In this document: piece after piece, positions 18,029 through 27,500 of the stretch | Numbering within the stretch: the stretch's first letter is position 1 | How the letters are laid out: each line of letters starts with the position of its first letter | Source of the DNA: Streptomyces acidiscabies | Lineage (GTDB): Bacteria > Actinomycetota > Actinomycetes > Streptomycetales > Streptomycetaceae | Length of the DNA stretch: 64,000 nt | NCBI RefSeq assembly: GCF_020010905.1 | Contig: NZ_JAGJBY010000001.1 | Span: 3,430,001-3,494,000 of the forward strand | Reading direction: 5' to 3' | Notes under the pieces: generated by a model | Database searches by the model: none | Told to the model about the DNA's origin: nothing | Seen by the model: only the letters and a program-made list of their open reading frames with translations | Made by a program: the position numbers and the translations under genes

Positions 18029-18310
18029 ATGGGTAGGCTCGGCCCCACCGAGATCATTTTGATCCTCGTCGTCATCGTCCTGCTGTTCGGTGCGAAGAAG
18101 CTTCCGGACATGGCCCGCTCGCTCGGCAAGTCCGCGCGGATCCTCAAGAGCGAGGCCAAGGCGATGAAGGAGGAGAGCGGCAGCAGCGCCGCCGCTCCGT
18201 CCGCCCCACCCACCCCCGGCGACCAGGCTCAGCGCACCATCCAGGCGGCCCCCGGCGACGTGACCAGCTCCCGCCCGGTCACCGAGCCGACGGACTCCAC
18301 CAAGCGCTGA
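18029..18310 (+). CDS. tatA: Sec-independent protein translocase subunit TatA
   Basis: Pore-forming or membrane-thinning subunit of the twin-arginine export system. The 93 residues show the TatA signature: a short N-terminal tail, one membrane helix (EIILILVVIVLLF), the FGAKKLPD hinge and an amphipathic helix (MARSLGKSARILKSEAK), then a Pro/Ser/Ala-rich tail. The ATG at 18029 follows GAAGG. The in-frame ATG at 18011 is less well placed. tatC begins 44 bp downstream, with a GGGCCGG/CCGGCCC hairpin (18315-18334) between them. No tatB lies in the window. Confidence 0.95.
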   Translation: MGRLGPTEIILILVVIVLLFGAKKLPDMARSLGKSARILKSEAKAMKEESGSSAAAPSAPPTPGDQAQRTIQAAPGDVTSSRPVTEPTDSTKR

Positions 18311-18314
18311 CGCA

Positions 18315-18334
18315 GGGCCGGTGACCTCCGGCCC
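18315..18334 (+). other. Hairpin in the tatA-tatC gap
   Basis: GGGCCGG and CCGGCCC with a 6-nt loop lie 4 bp after the tatA stop. There is no T-tract, so it more likely sets mRNA stability or stoichiometry between the two subunits than ends transcription. Confidence 0.4.
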
Positions 18335-18354
18335 GTACAAGATGGGAACGTGGG

Positions 18355-19299
18355 TTGCTCAAGTCTGCCCGCAAGAAGGAGAAGGATCCCGAGGGGCGGA
18401 TGCCCCTCGTGGAACACCTTCGTGAGCTGCGCAACCGCCTGGGCAAGGCCGTGCTGGCCATCATCCTGTGCGCGATTGTCGGGGCCGTCTATTACCAGGA
18501 CATCATCAACGTCCTGACGGAGCCGATCCGGCACCAGGTGGGCTGCACGGCCGACTTCACCGAGCTGGCGAAGCGCAAGGACGGCGCCTGCGGCAACATC
18601 ACGATGTCGGGCCTGATGGGCCCGTTCACGCTGATGATCAAGGTGTCGTTGACGGCCGGCGTGGTCCTCGCCAGCCCGATCTGGCTCTACCAGCTGTGGG
18701 CGTTCATCGCTCCCGGTCTGCACAAGCACGAGCGGAAGTATGCGTACGCGTTCGTCGGCGCCGGCGCTCCGCTCTTCATGGCGGGCGGCTGGTTCTCGTA
18801 CCACGTGCTGCCCGCAGCGGCCGAGGTGATGCTCGGCCTCACCCCCGACGGGACGATCAACCTCCTGCCGCTCGACGAGCTGCTCGACCTGGTCACCCGC
18901 ATGGTGATCGTCTTCGGTCTCTCCTTCGAGCTGCCGCTGCTGCTGGTCCTGCTCAACCTCACCGGCATCGTCACCGGCAAGCGGATGCTCAGCTGGTGGC
19001 GCGGCATGGTCATGGGCGTCACGGTCTTCGCGGCCTTCGCGACGCCGACCGTCGACCCGGTCTCGATGCTGTCGCTCGCGGCTCCCATCGTCGCCCTGTA
19101 CTTCGCCGCGACCGGTTTCTCGCTGCTCAACGACCGCCGCAAGCGCCGCCGCGAGGAAATGGGCCCCGGCGACGACGAGGCGTCCGAACTGGACCTGACT
19201 CCCTCGGACATCGGCGAGGTCGAGTCGGTACCGTCCGCCCGCGCGCTGCCGGGCCAGTCGAGCACGGAACGGGTCAACGGGTACGACGACGTGACCTGA
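18355..19299 (+). CDS. tatC: Sec-independent protein translocase subunit TatC
   Basis: Polytopic receptor of the Tat system that binds twin-arginine signal peptides. The 314 residues carry six hydrophobic segments and the family hallmarks MPLVEHLRELRNRL at the N-terminus, the LYQLWAFIAPGLHKHERKY loop and a TPTVDPVSM motif in the last third. The extension after residue 265 is acidic and likely disordered. The TTG start at 18355 gives LKSARKKEKDPEGRMP, which agrees with the family as I recall it. An intrinsic terminator follows. Confidence 0.95.
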   Translation: MLKSARKKEKDPEGRMPLVEHLRELRNRLGKAVLAIILCAIVGAVYYQDIINVLTEPIRHQVGCTADFTELAKRKDGACGNITMSGLMGPFTLMIKVSLTAGVVLASPIWLYQLWAFIAPGLHKHERKYAYAFVGAGAPLFMAGGWFSYHVLPAAAEVMLGLTPDGTINLLPLDELLDLVTRMVIVFGLSFELPLLLVLLNLTGIVTGKRMLSWWRGMVMGVTVFAAFATPTVDPVSMLSLAAPIVALYFAATGFSLLNDRRKRRREEMGPGDDEASELDLTPSDIGEVESVPSARALPGQSSTERVNGYDDVT

Positions 19300-19319
19300 C
19301 CCCCCTTCGATCGCAGGAC

Positions 19320-19357
19320 GCGGCCGGACGCCCACAAGGCGCCCGGCCGTCTCCGTT
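19320..19357 (+). terminator. Intrinsic terminator after tatC
   Basis: Arms 19321-19332 and 19338-19349, 12 bp with one mismatch and a 5-nt loop, followed by CTCCGTTTG. It separates tatC from the helicase promoter. Confidence 0.7.
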
Positions 19358-19386
19358 TGTCCAGGATCCGGATAATGATCGTCCCG

Positions 19387-19409
19387 TTGTCAGTGGCGGC
19401 CGGTACGCT
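19387..19409 (+). promoter_or_regulatory. RecA-NDp/PafBC-type DNA-damage promoter of the helicase gene
   Basis: TTGTCAGTG (19387-19395), exactly 8 bp, then TACGCT (19404-19409) match the actinobacterial LexA-independent damage-promoter consensus TTGTCRGTG-N8-TAnnnT at every defined base. The helicase ATG is 10 bp after the -10, so the leader would be only a few nucleotides. Confidence 0.75.
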
Positions 19410-19418
19410 CGAAGCACG

Positions 19419-22223
19419 ATGACAGAGGACCTCTCCCCGGCTGAGCGGTATGCGGCGGCGCGCAGGCGTGCTGTCGAGCAGGCGACCGCGCTGGCCGGGT
19501 TCCGCGAGATGTATGAGTTCGGGCTCGATGCTTTCCAGATCGAGGCCTGTCGGGCGCTTGAGGCGGGGAAGGGGGTGCTGGTTGCCGCTCCTACGGGGTC
19601 GGGCAAGACGATCGTCGGCGAGTTCGCCGTCCATCTGGCCCTCGGGCAGGGGAAGAAGTGTTTCTACACGACCCCCATCAAGGCGCTCTCCAACCAGAAG
19701 TACGCCGATCTGTGCCGCCGCTACGGCGCGGACAAGGTCGGGCTGCTGACGGGCGACAACAGCGTCAACTCCGATGCGCCGGTGGTCGTGATGACGACCG
19801 AGGTGCTGCGGAACATGCTGTACGCGGGCTCGCAGACGCTGCTGGGCCTCGGGTACGTGGTGATGGACGAGGTGCACTACCTCTCCGACCGGTTCCGGGG
19901 CGCCGTGTGGGAAGAGGTGATCATCCACCTCCCCGAGTCGGTGACACTCGTCTCGCTGTCCGCGACCGTGTCCAACGCGGAGGAGTTCGGCGACTGGCTG
20001 GACACCGTCCGCGGGGACACCGAGGTCATCGTCTCCGAGCACCGTCCCGTGCCCCTGTTCCAGCACGTGCTGGCGGGCCGCCGGATGTACGACCTGTTCG
20101 AGGAGGGCGAGGGCAGCAAGAAGGCCGTCAACCCCGACCTCGCCCGGCTCGCGCGCATGGAGGCGTCCAAGCCGTCGTACCAGGACCGCAAACGCGGCCG
20201 GATGCGGGAGGCCGACCGGGAGCGGGAACGCCGTTCGCGCTCGCGCGTGTGGACGCCGGGGCGCCCCGAGGTCATCGAGCGGCTCGACGCCGAGGGCCTG
20301 CTCCCCGCGATCACCTTCATCTTCAGCCGCGCCGCCTGCGAGGCCGCCGTGCAGCAGTGTCTGTACGCCGGCCTCAGGCTCAACGACGACGAGTCGAGGG
20401 CCGAGGTGCGGGCGCTCGTCGAGGAGCGTACGGCCGCCATCCCCCGCGAGGATCTGCACGTCCTCGGCTACTTCGAGTGGCTGGAGGGGCTGGAGCGGGG
20501 CATCGCCGCGCACCACGCCGGGATGCTGCCGACCTTCAAGGAGGTCGTCGAGGAACTGTTCGTGCGCGGGCTCGTCAAGGCCGTCTTCGCCACGGAGACG
20601 CTGGCGCTCGGCATCAACATGCCCGCCAGGTCCGTCGTCCTCGAAAAACTCGTCAAGTGGAACGGCGAGCAGCACGCGGACATCACGCCGGGGGAGTACA
20701 CGCAGCTCACCGGGCGGGCCGGGCGGCGGGGCATCGATGTCGAGGGGCACGCGGTCGTGCTGTGGCAGCGGGCCATGAGCCCCGAGCACCTCGCGGGGCT
20801 CGCGGGCACGCGGACGTACCCGCTGCGGTCGAGTTTCCGGCCGTCGTACAACATGGCCGTCAACCTCGTCGAGCAGTTCGGGCGGCACCGGTCGCGGGAG
20901 CTGCTGGAGACGTCGTTCGCGCAGTTCCAGGCCGACCGGTCGGTCGTCGGGATCTCCCGGCAGGTCCAGCGCAACGAGGAGGGGCTCGACGGCTACAAGG
21001 AGTCGATGACCTGCCATCTCGGGGACTTCGAGGAGTACGCGCGGCTGCGCCGCGAACTCAAGGACCGCGAGACCGAGTTGGCGCGGCAGGGGGTGGCTCA
21101 GCGGCGTGCCGAGTCCGCGGTCTCGCTGGAGCGGCTCAAGCCTGGTGACGTCATTCATGTGCCCACCGGCAAGTACGCCGGGCTCGCGCTCGTTCTCGAT
21201 CCGGGGCTGCCTGCGGGGCGGGCCAACGGGCATCGGGGGTTCGAGCATCATGACGGGCCCCGGCCTTTGGTGTTGACCGCCGAGCGGCAGGTCAAGCGGC
21301 TTGCCTCCATCGATTTCCCGGTGCCGGTCGAGGCGCTCGATCGGATGCGGATTCCCAAGACCTTCAATCCGCGCTCGCCTCAGTCGCGGCGGGATCTCGC
21401 GTCCGCTCTGCGGACCAAGGCCGGGCATATTCCGCCCGAGCGGGCCCGTAAGCAGCGGGCCCAGGCCGCCGACGATCGGGAGATCGCCCGGCTGCGGGCG
21501 GAGTTGCGGGCGCATCCCTGTCATGGGTGCTCCGAGCGCGAGGATCATGCGCGGTGGGCCGAGCGGTATCACCGGTTGCTGCGGGACACGTCTCAGTTGG
21601 AGCGGCGGATCGAGGGGCGGACCAATACGATCGCCCGGACCTTCGATCGGATCGTCGCGCTGCTGACCGAGCTGGATTATCTGCGCGGGGACGAAGTCAC
21701 CGAGCATGGGCGGCGGTTGGCCCGGTTGTACGGTGAACTCGATCTGCTCGCCAGTGAATGTCTGCGGGCCGGGGTCTGGGAAGGGTTGTCGCCCGCCGAA
21801 CTCGCCGCGTGCGTTTCCGCGTTGGTGTACGAGGCTCGTGTCGGTGATGACGCGATGGCTCCCAAGGTGCCGTCCGGGGCGGCGAAGGCCGCGCTGGGGG
21901 AGACGGTGCGGATCTGGGGGCGGTTGGATGCGCTTGAGGAAGAGTTCAAGATCAGTCAGACGGAGGGGGTCGGGCAGCGGGAGCCGGATCTTGGGTTTGC
22001 CTGGGCTGTGTTCATGTGGGCTTCCGGGAGTGGGTTGGATGAGGTGCTTCGGGAGGCGGAGATGCCTGCGGGGGATTTTGTGCGGTGGTGTAAGCAGGTG
22101 ATTGATGTGTTGGGGCAGGTTGCTGCTGCGGCGCCTTCTGAGGGGTCTACTGTGCCTAAGGCTGCGCGGAAGGCTGTTGAGGGGGTGTTGCGGGGGGTTG
22201 TCGCCTATTCGTCGGTGGGGTGA
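19419..22223 (+). CDS. helY: Ski2/Mtr4-like DEAD/DEAH superfamily 2 helicase (HelY type)
   Basis: An ATP-dependent nucleic acid helicase of 934 residues, related to actinobacterial HelY and eukaryotic RNA-exosome helicases. Motifs in order: Q-like FGLDAFQIEACRA, Walker A APTGSGKT (about 60), TTPIKALSNQKY, motif II DEVHYL, motif III SATVSN, HHAGMLP, and motif VI TGRAGRRGID. A helical C-terminal part with CHGCSEREDHARW follows. The damage-type promoter suggests a role in repair or RNA turnover under genotoxic stress. The ATG at 19419 is chosen because the promoter ends just before it; the frame stays open far upstream inside tatC. Toward the 3' end codons become G/T-rich. Confidence 0.92.
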   Translation: MTEDLSPAERYAAARRRAVEQATALAGFREMYEFGLDAFQIEACRALEAGKGVLVAAPTGSGKTIVGEFAVHLALGQGKKCFYTTPIKALSNQKYADLCRRYGADKVGLLTGDNSVNSDAPVVVMTTEVLRNMLYAGSQTLLGLGYVVMDEVHYLSDRFRGAVWEEVIIHLPESVTLVSLSATVSNAEEFGDWLDTVRGDTEVIVSEHRPVPLFQHVLAGRRMYDLFEEGEGSKKAVNPDLARLARMEASKPSYQDRKRGRMREADRERERRSRSRVWTPGRPEVIERLDAEGLLPAITFIFSRAACEAAVQQCLYAGLRLNDDESRAEVRALVEERTAAIPREDLHVLGYFEWLEGLERGIAAHHAGMLPTFKEVVEELFVRGLVKAVFATETLALGINMPARSVVLEKLVKWNGEQHADITPGEYTQLTGRAGRRGIDVEGHAVVLWQRAMSPEHLAGLAGTRTYPLRSSFRPSYNMAVNLVEQFGRHRSRELLETSFAQFQADRSVVGISRQVQRNEEGLDGYKESMTCHLGDFEEYARLRRELKDRETELARQGVAQRRAESAVSLERLKPGDVIHVPTGKYAGLALVLDPGLPAGRANGHRGFEHHDGPRPLVLTAERQVKRLASIDFPVPVEALDRMRIPKTFNPRSPQSRRDLASALRTKAGHIPPERARKQRAQAADDREIARLRAELRAHPCHGCSEREDHARWAERYHRLLRDTSQLERRIEGRTNTIARTFDRIVALLTELDYLRGDEVTEHGRRLARLYGELDLLASECLRAGVWEGLSPAELAACVSALVYEARVGDDAMAPKVPSGAAKAALGETVRIWGRLDALEEEFKISQTEGVGQREPDLGFAWAVFMWASGSGLDEVLREAEMPAGDFVRWCKQVIDVLGQVAAAAPSEGSTVPKAARKAVEGVLRGVVAYSSVG

Positions 22224-22234
22224 GGTTGGGGGGC

Positions 22235-22306
22235 GGGTGCGGGTTGACTGTGGCTGGTCGCGCCCGCGCGGCGGTAGCCGCACATTGATACAGCCCCGCG
22301 CCCCTA
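22235..22306. repeat. Dispersed Streptomyces intergenic repeat, single copy
   Basis: This segment closely matches the first copy of the array at 45,986 (both include GTGGCTGGTCGCGCCCGCG and CAGCCCCGCGCCCCT). It fills the gap between the convergent helY and allophanate hydrolase stops, and its right end contains the hydrolase stop codon. Confidence 0.7.
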
Positions 22307-23965
22307 AAAGACCGATGCCTCGCGCCTGTTGATAGGGGGCGCGCCAGTTTCCAGGTAGGCGCGCCAACCTCCGTGCGTTGTGATGTCCTCTGCGTTCTTC
22401 AGTGCGCTGGGTTCGCAGAGGAAACCCGTGACCTGGGTGCCGTCTGTCAGCTCTACCTTGCCCAGTGTCATCGGGCGGGGGAGGGCTGACAGGAAGTGGC
22501 CCAGGCCCTCCGGAGGGATGTTCCAGATCTCTGTTTCTATCTGGGCTCCCCCTTCACCTACGTGCACCAGGCCCGGCTTTGGTGGGGTCGTGTTCAGGGC
22601 GTACAGGTGGTAGGTCGGGGCTGTTGTTGTGGTGCGGTTCAGGGTTGCGCCCAGTGACAGGAGTTGGGGGTTCAAGGGTTGGCCCGTCAAGTGGGCGCCT
22701 ACTACCGCCAGTTGGACGTTCCTCGTCAGCAGCTCCGCGATTCTGGGTAGGCGTTCGTCCGTGTGGGTCGGGGCTATCAGCATTACGCCGAAGGGGAGGT
22801 TGTTCACCTTGCCTGCGGGGATTGCTGCTGCTGCCAGGTCGAAGAGGTTGGTGGAGTTGGTGAAGCGGCCCAGGCGGGCGTTGGTGGTGAAGGGGTTTGC
22901 CGCTACTTCCGCCAGGGTGGGGTGTGTTGGGGTGGTGGGGAGCAATAGGGCGTCCGCGTCTGCCAGTTCCTTTAGGGCCTGGGCGCGTAGTGTTGCCAAC
23001 TTTGCCTGGTCCGCGAAGAGTTGGTGGGCCGGGATGTTCCGGGCCTTGGTGATGATCGTGGCTACCGTGGGGTCCAGGTCGGGGGTGGCTTTTTCTATGA
23101 ACTCGCCTACCGCTGTGTAGCGTTCGGCGACGAAGGCGCCCTCGTAGAGCATCGCCGCCGCTTCCGTGAACGGGGTGAGGTCGAGGGTGCGGATCTCGGC
23201 GCCTGCGGACCGGAGTTGGTGGACTGCCGCGTCGTAGGCCTCTTGCCAGCCTTCGTCCAAGGGGCCCAGGTCGTCGGGGGTGGCTATCGCTATGCGCCAC
23301 GGGCCCGGGGCTCGGGGTGGGGTGGGGCTGGGGGTGGTCATCATGTGGGACAGGGCCTGTTCGGCTTCTCGCAGGGTGCGGGCGAAGACCGTCACGCAGT
23401 CCAGGGAGGCGCAGGCCGGGACCACGCCGTCCGTCGGGACCAGGCCCTTCGTCGGTTTGAGGCCGACTATGCCGTTGAAGGCCGCCGGGACCCGGCCGGA
23501 GCCCGCCGTGTCCGTGCCCAGGGACAGGTCCGCGATGCCCAGGGCCACCGCGACCGCCGAGCCCGAGCTGGAGCCGCCGCTGATGCGGGACGGGTCGTGG
23601 GCATTGCGTACGGCGCCGTGCGGGGAGCGGGTGCCGACCAGGCCTGTGGCGAACTGGTCGAGGTTCGTGGCGCCGAGGACGAGGGCGCCGGCGGCGCGGA
23701 GGCGGGCGACCACGGGGGCGTCGGCCGGGGGGTCGTATGCGTACGAGGGGCAGGCGGCCGTTGTCGGGATGCCGGCCACGTCGATGTTGCCCTTGACGGC
23801 GAGGAGTTGGCCGGCGAGGGGGAGGTGCTCGCCGGACGCGAGGCGGGTCTCCAGGGCTTGGGCCTCCGCCTCCACCTCCGCCTGGGGGCGCAAGGTGATC
23901 CAGATCTCCGGGCGGTCCACGGCGTGGATGCGGGCGTAGGCGGCGCGGACTCGGGTGATGAGCAT
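22304..23965 (-). CDS. atzF: Allophanate hydrolase
   Basis: Hydrolyses allophanate to ammonia and CO2, the last step of guanidine or urea assimilation through the carboxylase route. The 553 residues begin with an amidase-signature domain: Lys58 in LAVKGNIDV, the GGSSSGS loop (130-136) and Ser156 in GTDTAGSGR complete the Ser-cisSer-Lys triad. The C-terminal domain from about 440 (PTYHLYALNTTPPKPGLVHVGEGG) is the AtzF extension that acts on the intermediate. It lies 16 bp after the carboxylase stop in the same operon. The stop codon sits inside a dispersed repeat. Codons on the coding strand are A/C-rich near the 3' end, unlike neighbouring genes. Confidence 0.92.
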   Translation of the reverse strand: MLITRVRAAYARIHAVDRPEIWITLRPQAEVEAEAQALETRLASGEHLPLAGQLLAVKGNIDVAGIPTTAACPSYAYDPPADAPVVARLRAAGALVLGATNLDQFATGLVGTRSPHGAVRNAHDPSRISGGSSSGSAVAVALGIADLSLGTDTAGSGRVPAAFNGIVGLKPTKGLVPTDGVVPACASLDCVTVFARTLREAEQALSHMMTTPSPTPPRAPGPWRIAIATPDDLGPLDEGWQEAYDAAVHQLRSAGAEIRTLDLTPFTEAAAMLYEGAFVAERYTAVGEFIEKATPDLDPTVATIITKARNIPAHQLFADQAKLATLRAQALKELADADALLLPTTPTHPTLAEVAANPFTTNARLGRFTNSTNLFDLAAAAIPAGKVNNLPFGVMLIAPTHTDERLPRIAELLTRNVQLAVVGAHLTGQPLNPQLLSLGATLNRTTTTAPTYHLYALNTTPPKPGLVHVGEGGAQIETEIWNIPPEGLGHFLSALPRPMTLGKVELTDGTQVTGFLCEPSALKNAEDITTHGGWRAYLETGAPPINRREASVF

Positions 23966-23981
23966 GGGGCGTGCTCCTCTT

Positions 23982-26900
23982 TCAGTTCACGGCCGGGGTC
24001 AGGATCAGGAGTGCTGTTCCAGCTTCCACCTGGTCGCCGGGTTTGGTCAGGATCTCGTGGACGATTCCGGGAGTCGGCGCGTTGACGCGTGACTCCATCT
24101 TCATCGCCTCCAGGGCCAGGAGGGGTTGGCCCAGGGTGACGTGGTCGCCTTGCTTGACGTTCAACTGCCAGACGGACGCCGCGAATTCGGCCTCGATGAG
24201 GCGTCCGCCCGGCGGGATCTCGATGGGGGCGGCCGGGGGCGGTGGGGGTGCGTCGGCGGCTTCGGCTCGGGCGAACTCGCCCGCCTCTTCCCAGGCTTGG
24301 CGTTCGGAGGCGAAGGCTTGTTGCTGGGTTCGTCTGAACTCCGTGATGGAGTCGGCGTGTTCGGTGATGAAGCGCTCGTACTCCGCCAGGGAGAACGTAC
24401 CCTCCTCGACGCGGGGGACGAAGCGGCCGGACGTGATGTCGGCGCGCAGGTCGAGGAGTTCGTCCGCGTCGACCGGGTACCACTTGATGCGGTCGAAGAA
24501 GCGCAGGAGCCACGGTTTGCCGGGTTCGAAGGCGCCGCGCTGCTGCCAGGGGGACCAGACCTGGGTGGTGCGGCCGACGAACTGGTAGCCGCCGGGGCCC
24601 TCCATGCCGTAGATGCACAGGTAGGCGCCGCCGATGCCGACGGAGTTCTCGGCGGTCCAGGTGCGGGCCGGGTTGTACTTGGTGGTGACCAGGCGGTGGC
24701 GGGGGTCGAGCGGGGTGGCGACCGGGGCGCCCAAGTAGACGTCGCCCAGGCCGAGTACGAGGTACTCCGCGTCGAAGACCGTGCGGTGGACGTCGTCCGG
24801 GGTGGCGAGGCCGTTGACGCGGCGGATGAACTCGATGTTCCAGGGGCACCAGGGGGCGTCGTCGCGGACGCCGGCCATGTAGCGGGCGATGGCCTCGCGG
24901 GTGGCGGGGTCGTCCCAGGAGAGGGGGAGGTGGATCGTGCGGGAGGGGACGGTGAGTTGGTCCGTGGGCGGGAGTGCTGATGCCAACTCGCGTGTGCGGG
25001 CGAGGAGTTCGGGCAGGGGGAGGCGGTTCGGGTCCGTCTTGATCTGGAGGGAGCGGATGCCTGGGGTGAGGTCCGTGACGCCCTCGATCGCCGCCCGCGT
25101 CACCGCTTCCATGAGGGCGTGGACGCGTATGCGCAGCGCCAGGTCCAGGTGCATGGGGCCGAATTCGACCAGGAGGTTGTCGTCGCCGCTGCGGCGGTAG
25201 GTGACGTCGCCTTCGCGGGCCAGGATGCCGCCGTCCACGATTTCCGCGCGTGCGGCGCCTGTCGGGTCGACCGGGGTGAAGCGGACCGTGTCGCCGGGGC
25301 GGAGCTGGCCCAGCTTCCAGCGTTCCGTGGAGTGGATCGTCGCCGGGCAGACGAAGCCGCCGAGGGAGGGGCCGTCCGGGCCGAGGAGGACCGGCATGTC
25401 GCCGGTGTAGTCGACGGCGCCCACGGAGTACGGGGTGTCGTGGATGTTGGAGGGGTGCAGGCCGGCTTCGCCGCCGTCGGTGCGGGACCAGCGGGGTTTC
25501 GGGCCGACGAGGCGGACGCCGGTGCGGGCCGAGTTGAAGTGGACTTTCCAGTCGGCGGCGTAGAAGTCGTGGATGTCGGCTTCGGTGAAGAACTCCGGGG
25601 CGGCGTGGGGGCCTTCGGTGACGGCGAGGTGCCAAGTGGAGTTGAAGGCGGGGGAGTTGACTGGGTGAGGGGTTTTTTCTCCGGTGGCGATGCAGTTGGG
25701 GTGTAGTACGTCCCCCGGTCGCAGCGTCCTCCCCCCGTGCCCGCCGAACCGTCCCAGCGTGAACGTGCTTGCGCTGCCCAGGAATTCGGGTACGTCCAGG
25801 CCGCCCGCGAACAGTACGTACGTCCGCAGTCCGTGTTCCGTCGGAGCCCCGACCTTCAGTACGCCCCCGGCCGGCACCGTCACCGGCTCCCACTGCGGAG
25901 CCTCCGCACCGTCCACCGTCACCGGCGCCGGTGCGCCCGTCACGCACACCCGCGCCGCGTGCGTGAACCTCAACTCCGGGCCCTGGAGCGTGCATTCGAG
26001 CCCAGCCGTGCCCTCCGGGTTCCCCAGCGCCAGGTTCCCGGCCCGGAACGAGCGGTCGTCCATCGGGCCCGACGGCGGGACACCCACCTGCCAGTGCCCG
26101 GTGCGGCCGGGCCAGTCCTGGACCGTCGTGAGCGTTCCGGCGGACACGACCTCGATGCGGGGCGTCGGGTCGGTGACCGTCGTCAGGGTCGCCGTGGAGT
26201 GGGCCGCCGACCTGAACTCGCCCTGCTCCAGCGCCGCTCGCAGCAGGCCGAGGTTCGTCTCGATGCCGTCGACCCTGGTGCCGGCCAGCGCCTCGGACAG
26301 GCGGCGCAGCGCGTCGGCGCGGTCGGTGCCGTGCGCGATGACCTTCGCGAGCATCGGGTCGTACGCCGTCGTCACCTCCGTGCCGGTCTCCACCCAGCCG
26401 TCGACGCGTACGCCGTCCGGGTAGGCGACCCGCGTCAACAGGCCTGCGCTGGGGCGGTGTTCGCGGGTGGGGTCCTCGGCGTAGAGGCGGGCCTCGACGG
26501 CGTGGCCGCGTGGCTGGGGCGGGGTGCGGACGATGTTCCGGTCGCCCTGGGCCAGGCGCAGCATCCAGGCGACCAGGTCGACGCCGTAGATCTCCTCCGT
26601 GACCGGGTGTTCCACCTGGAGGCGGGTGTTGACTTCCAGGAAGTACGCCTCCTCGCGGGTCGCGTCGTACACGAACTCGACGGTGCCCGCCGATCGGTAG
26701 GCGACCGAGGCGCACAAGTCGTGGGCGCTGGCGGTGAGTTGGTGTCTGATGTGGTCCGGGAGGCCGGGGGCCGGGGCCTCCTCGATCACCTTCTGGTTGC
26801 GGCGCTGGAGGGAGCAGTCGCGGTCGCCGAAGGTGACGACCTTGCCGGTGCCGTCGCCGAAGACCTGGACCTCGACGTGGCGGGCGTGTTCCACCAGGCG

Positions 26901-27500
26901 TTCCAGGAAGACGCCGGCCGAGGAGAAGGAGGCGGCGGCCACGCGGTGGACCGACTCCCAGGCGGCGGTGAGGTCTTGGGGCGTGCGGCAGGCCGACATG
27001 CCGATGCCGCCGCCTCCGCCGGTCGCCTTCAGCATCACCGGGTAGCCGATCGACTCGGCCTGTTCCAGGGCCACTTCGAGGGAGGGGAGCAGGTCCGTGC
27101 CGGGGGCCAGGGGGACGCCTGCCGCCTGGGCCGCTGCCCGTGCCGTGTGTTTGGCGCCGAAGAGGTCCAGGTGGGTGGGGGTGGGGCCGACGAAGACGAT
27201 GCCCGCGGCCTCGCAGCGGCGGGCGAAGTCGGCGTTCTCCGAGAGGAATCCGTAGCCGGGGTGGATCGCTCCCGCGCCGGTGTCCTGTGCGGCCTTCAGG
27301 ACGAGGTCGGGGTTCAGGTACGAGTCCTTCGCCGGGGCCGGGCCCAGGCGGACCGCCTCGTCGGCTAGGCGTACGTGGGGGGATGCGCGGTCCGGGTCGG
27401 AGTACACGGCGACTGTGCGCAGGCCTAGTTGGCGTGCCGTGCGGATGATGCGGGCGGCTATCTCGCCCCGGTTGGCTATGAGGAGGGTGTCGAAGGTCAT
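23982..27500 (-). CDS. Biotin-dependent guanidine/urea carboxylase
   Basis: A 1172-residue biotin carboxylase fused to a carboxyltransferase. Order: biotin carboxylase (about 1-450; LIANRGEIAARI, KATGGGGGIGM, FLEVNTRLQVEHPVTE), then the KipA/KipI-like carboxyltransferase (about 490-1050; GVPPSGPMDDRSFRAGN, GYQFVGRTTQVW), then the biotin carrier domain with LEAMKMES, Lys1134 being the biotinylated residue. Annotated by default as urea carboxylase. The two DUF1989 partners and allophanate hydrolase make guanidine carboxylase the better reading, with guanidine, bicarbonate and ATP giving carboxyguanidine. The ATG at 27500 overlaps the upstream stop by ATGA. Substrate choice must be settled by the carboxyltransferase active-site residues or assay. 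Confidence 0.9.
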   Translation of the reverse strand: MTFDTLLIANRGEIAARIIRTARQLGLRTVAVYSDPDRASPHVRLADEAVRLGPAPAKDSYLNPDLVLKAAQDTGAGAIHPGYGFLSENADFARRCEAAGIVFVGPTPTHLDLFGAKHTARAAAQAAGVPLAPGTDLLPSLEVALEQAESIGYPVMLKATGGGGGIGMSACRTPQDLTAAWESVHRVAAASFSSAGVFLERLVEHARHVEVQVFGDGTGKVVTFGDRDCSLQRRNQKVIEEAPAPGLPDHIRHQLTASAHDLCASVAYRSAGTVEFVYDATREEAYFLEVNTRLQVEHPVTEEIYGVDLVAWMLRLAQGDRNIVRTPPQPRGHAVEARLYAEDPTREHRPSAGLLTRVAYPDGVRVDGWVETGTEVTTAYDPMLAKVIAHGTDRADALRRLSEALAGTRVDGIETNLGLLRAALEQGEFRSAAHSTATLTTVTDPTPRIEVVSAGTLTTVQDWPGRTGHWQVGVPPSGPMDDRSFRAGNLALGNPEGTAGLECTLQGPELRFTHAARVCVTGAPAPVTVDGAEAPQWEPVTVPAGGVLKVGAPTEHGLRTYVLFAGGLDVPEFLGSASTFTLGRFGGHGGRTLRPGDVLHPNCIATGEKTPHPVNSPAFNSTWHLAVTEGPHAAPEFFTEADIHDFYAADWKVHFNSARTGVRLVGPKPRWSRTDGGEAGLHPSNIHDTPYSVGAVDYTGDMPVLLGPDGPSLGGFVCPATIHSTERWKLGQLRPGDTVRFTPVDPTGAARAEIVDGGILAREGDVTYRRSGDDNLLVEFGPMHLDLALRIRVHALMEAVTRAAIEGVTDLTPGIRSLQIKTDPNRLPLPELLARTRELASALPPTDQLTVPSRTIHLPLSWDDPATREAIARYMAGVRDDAPWCPWNIEFIRRVNGLATPDDVHRTVFDAEYLVLGLGDVYLGAPVATPLDPRHRLVTTKYNPARTWTAENSVGIGGAYLCIYGMEGPGGYQFVGRTTQVWSPWQQRGAFEPGKPWLLRFFDRIKWYPVDADELLDLRADITSGRFVPRVEEGTFSLAEYERFITEHADSITEFRRTQQQAFASERQAWEEAGEFARAEAADAPPPPPAAPIEIPPGGRLIEAEFAASVWQLNVKQGDHVTLGQPLLALEAMKMESRVNAPTPGIVHEILTKPGDQVEAGTALLILTPAVN

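Noticed and set aside
18468..19418. Upstream extension of the helicase frame inside tatC
   Set aside because: The helicase domain and the damage promoter place the start at 19419; the extension is an alternate frame of tatC.
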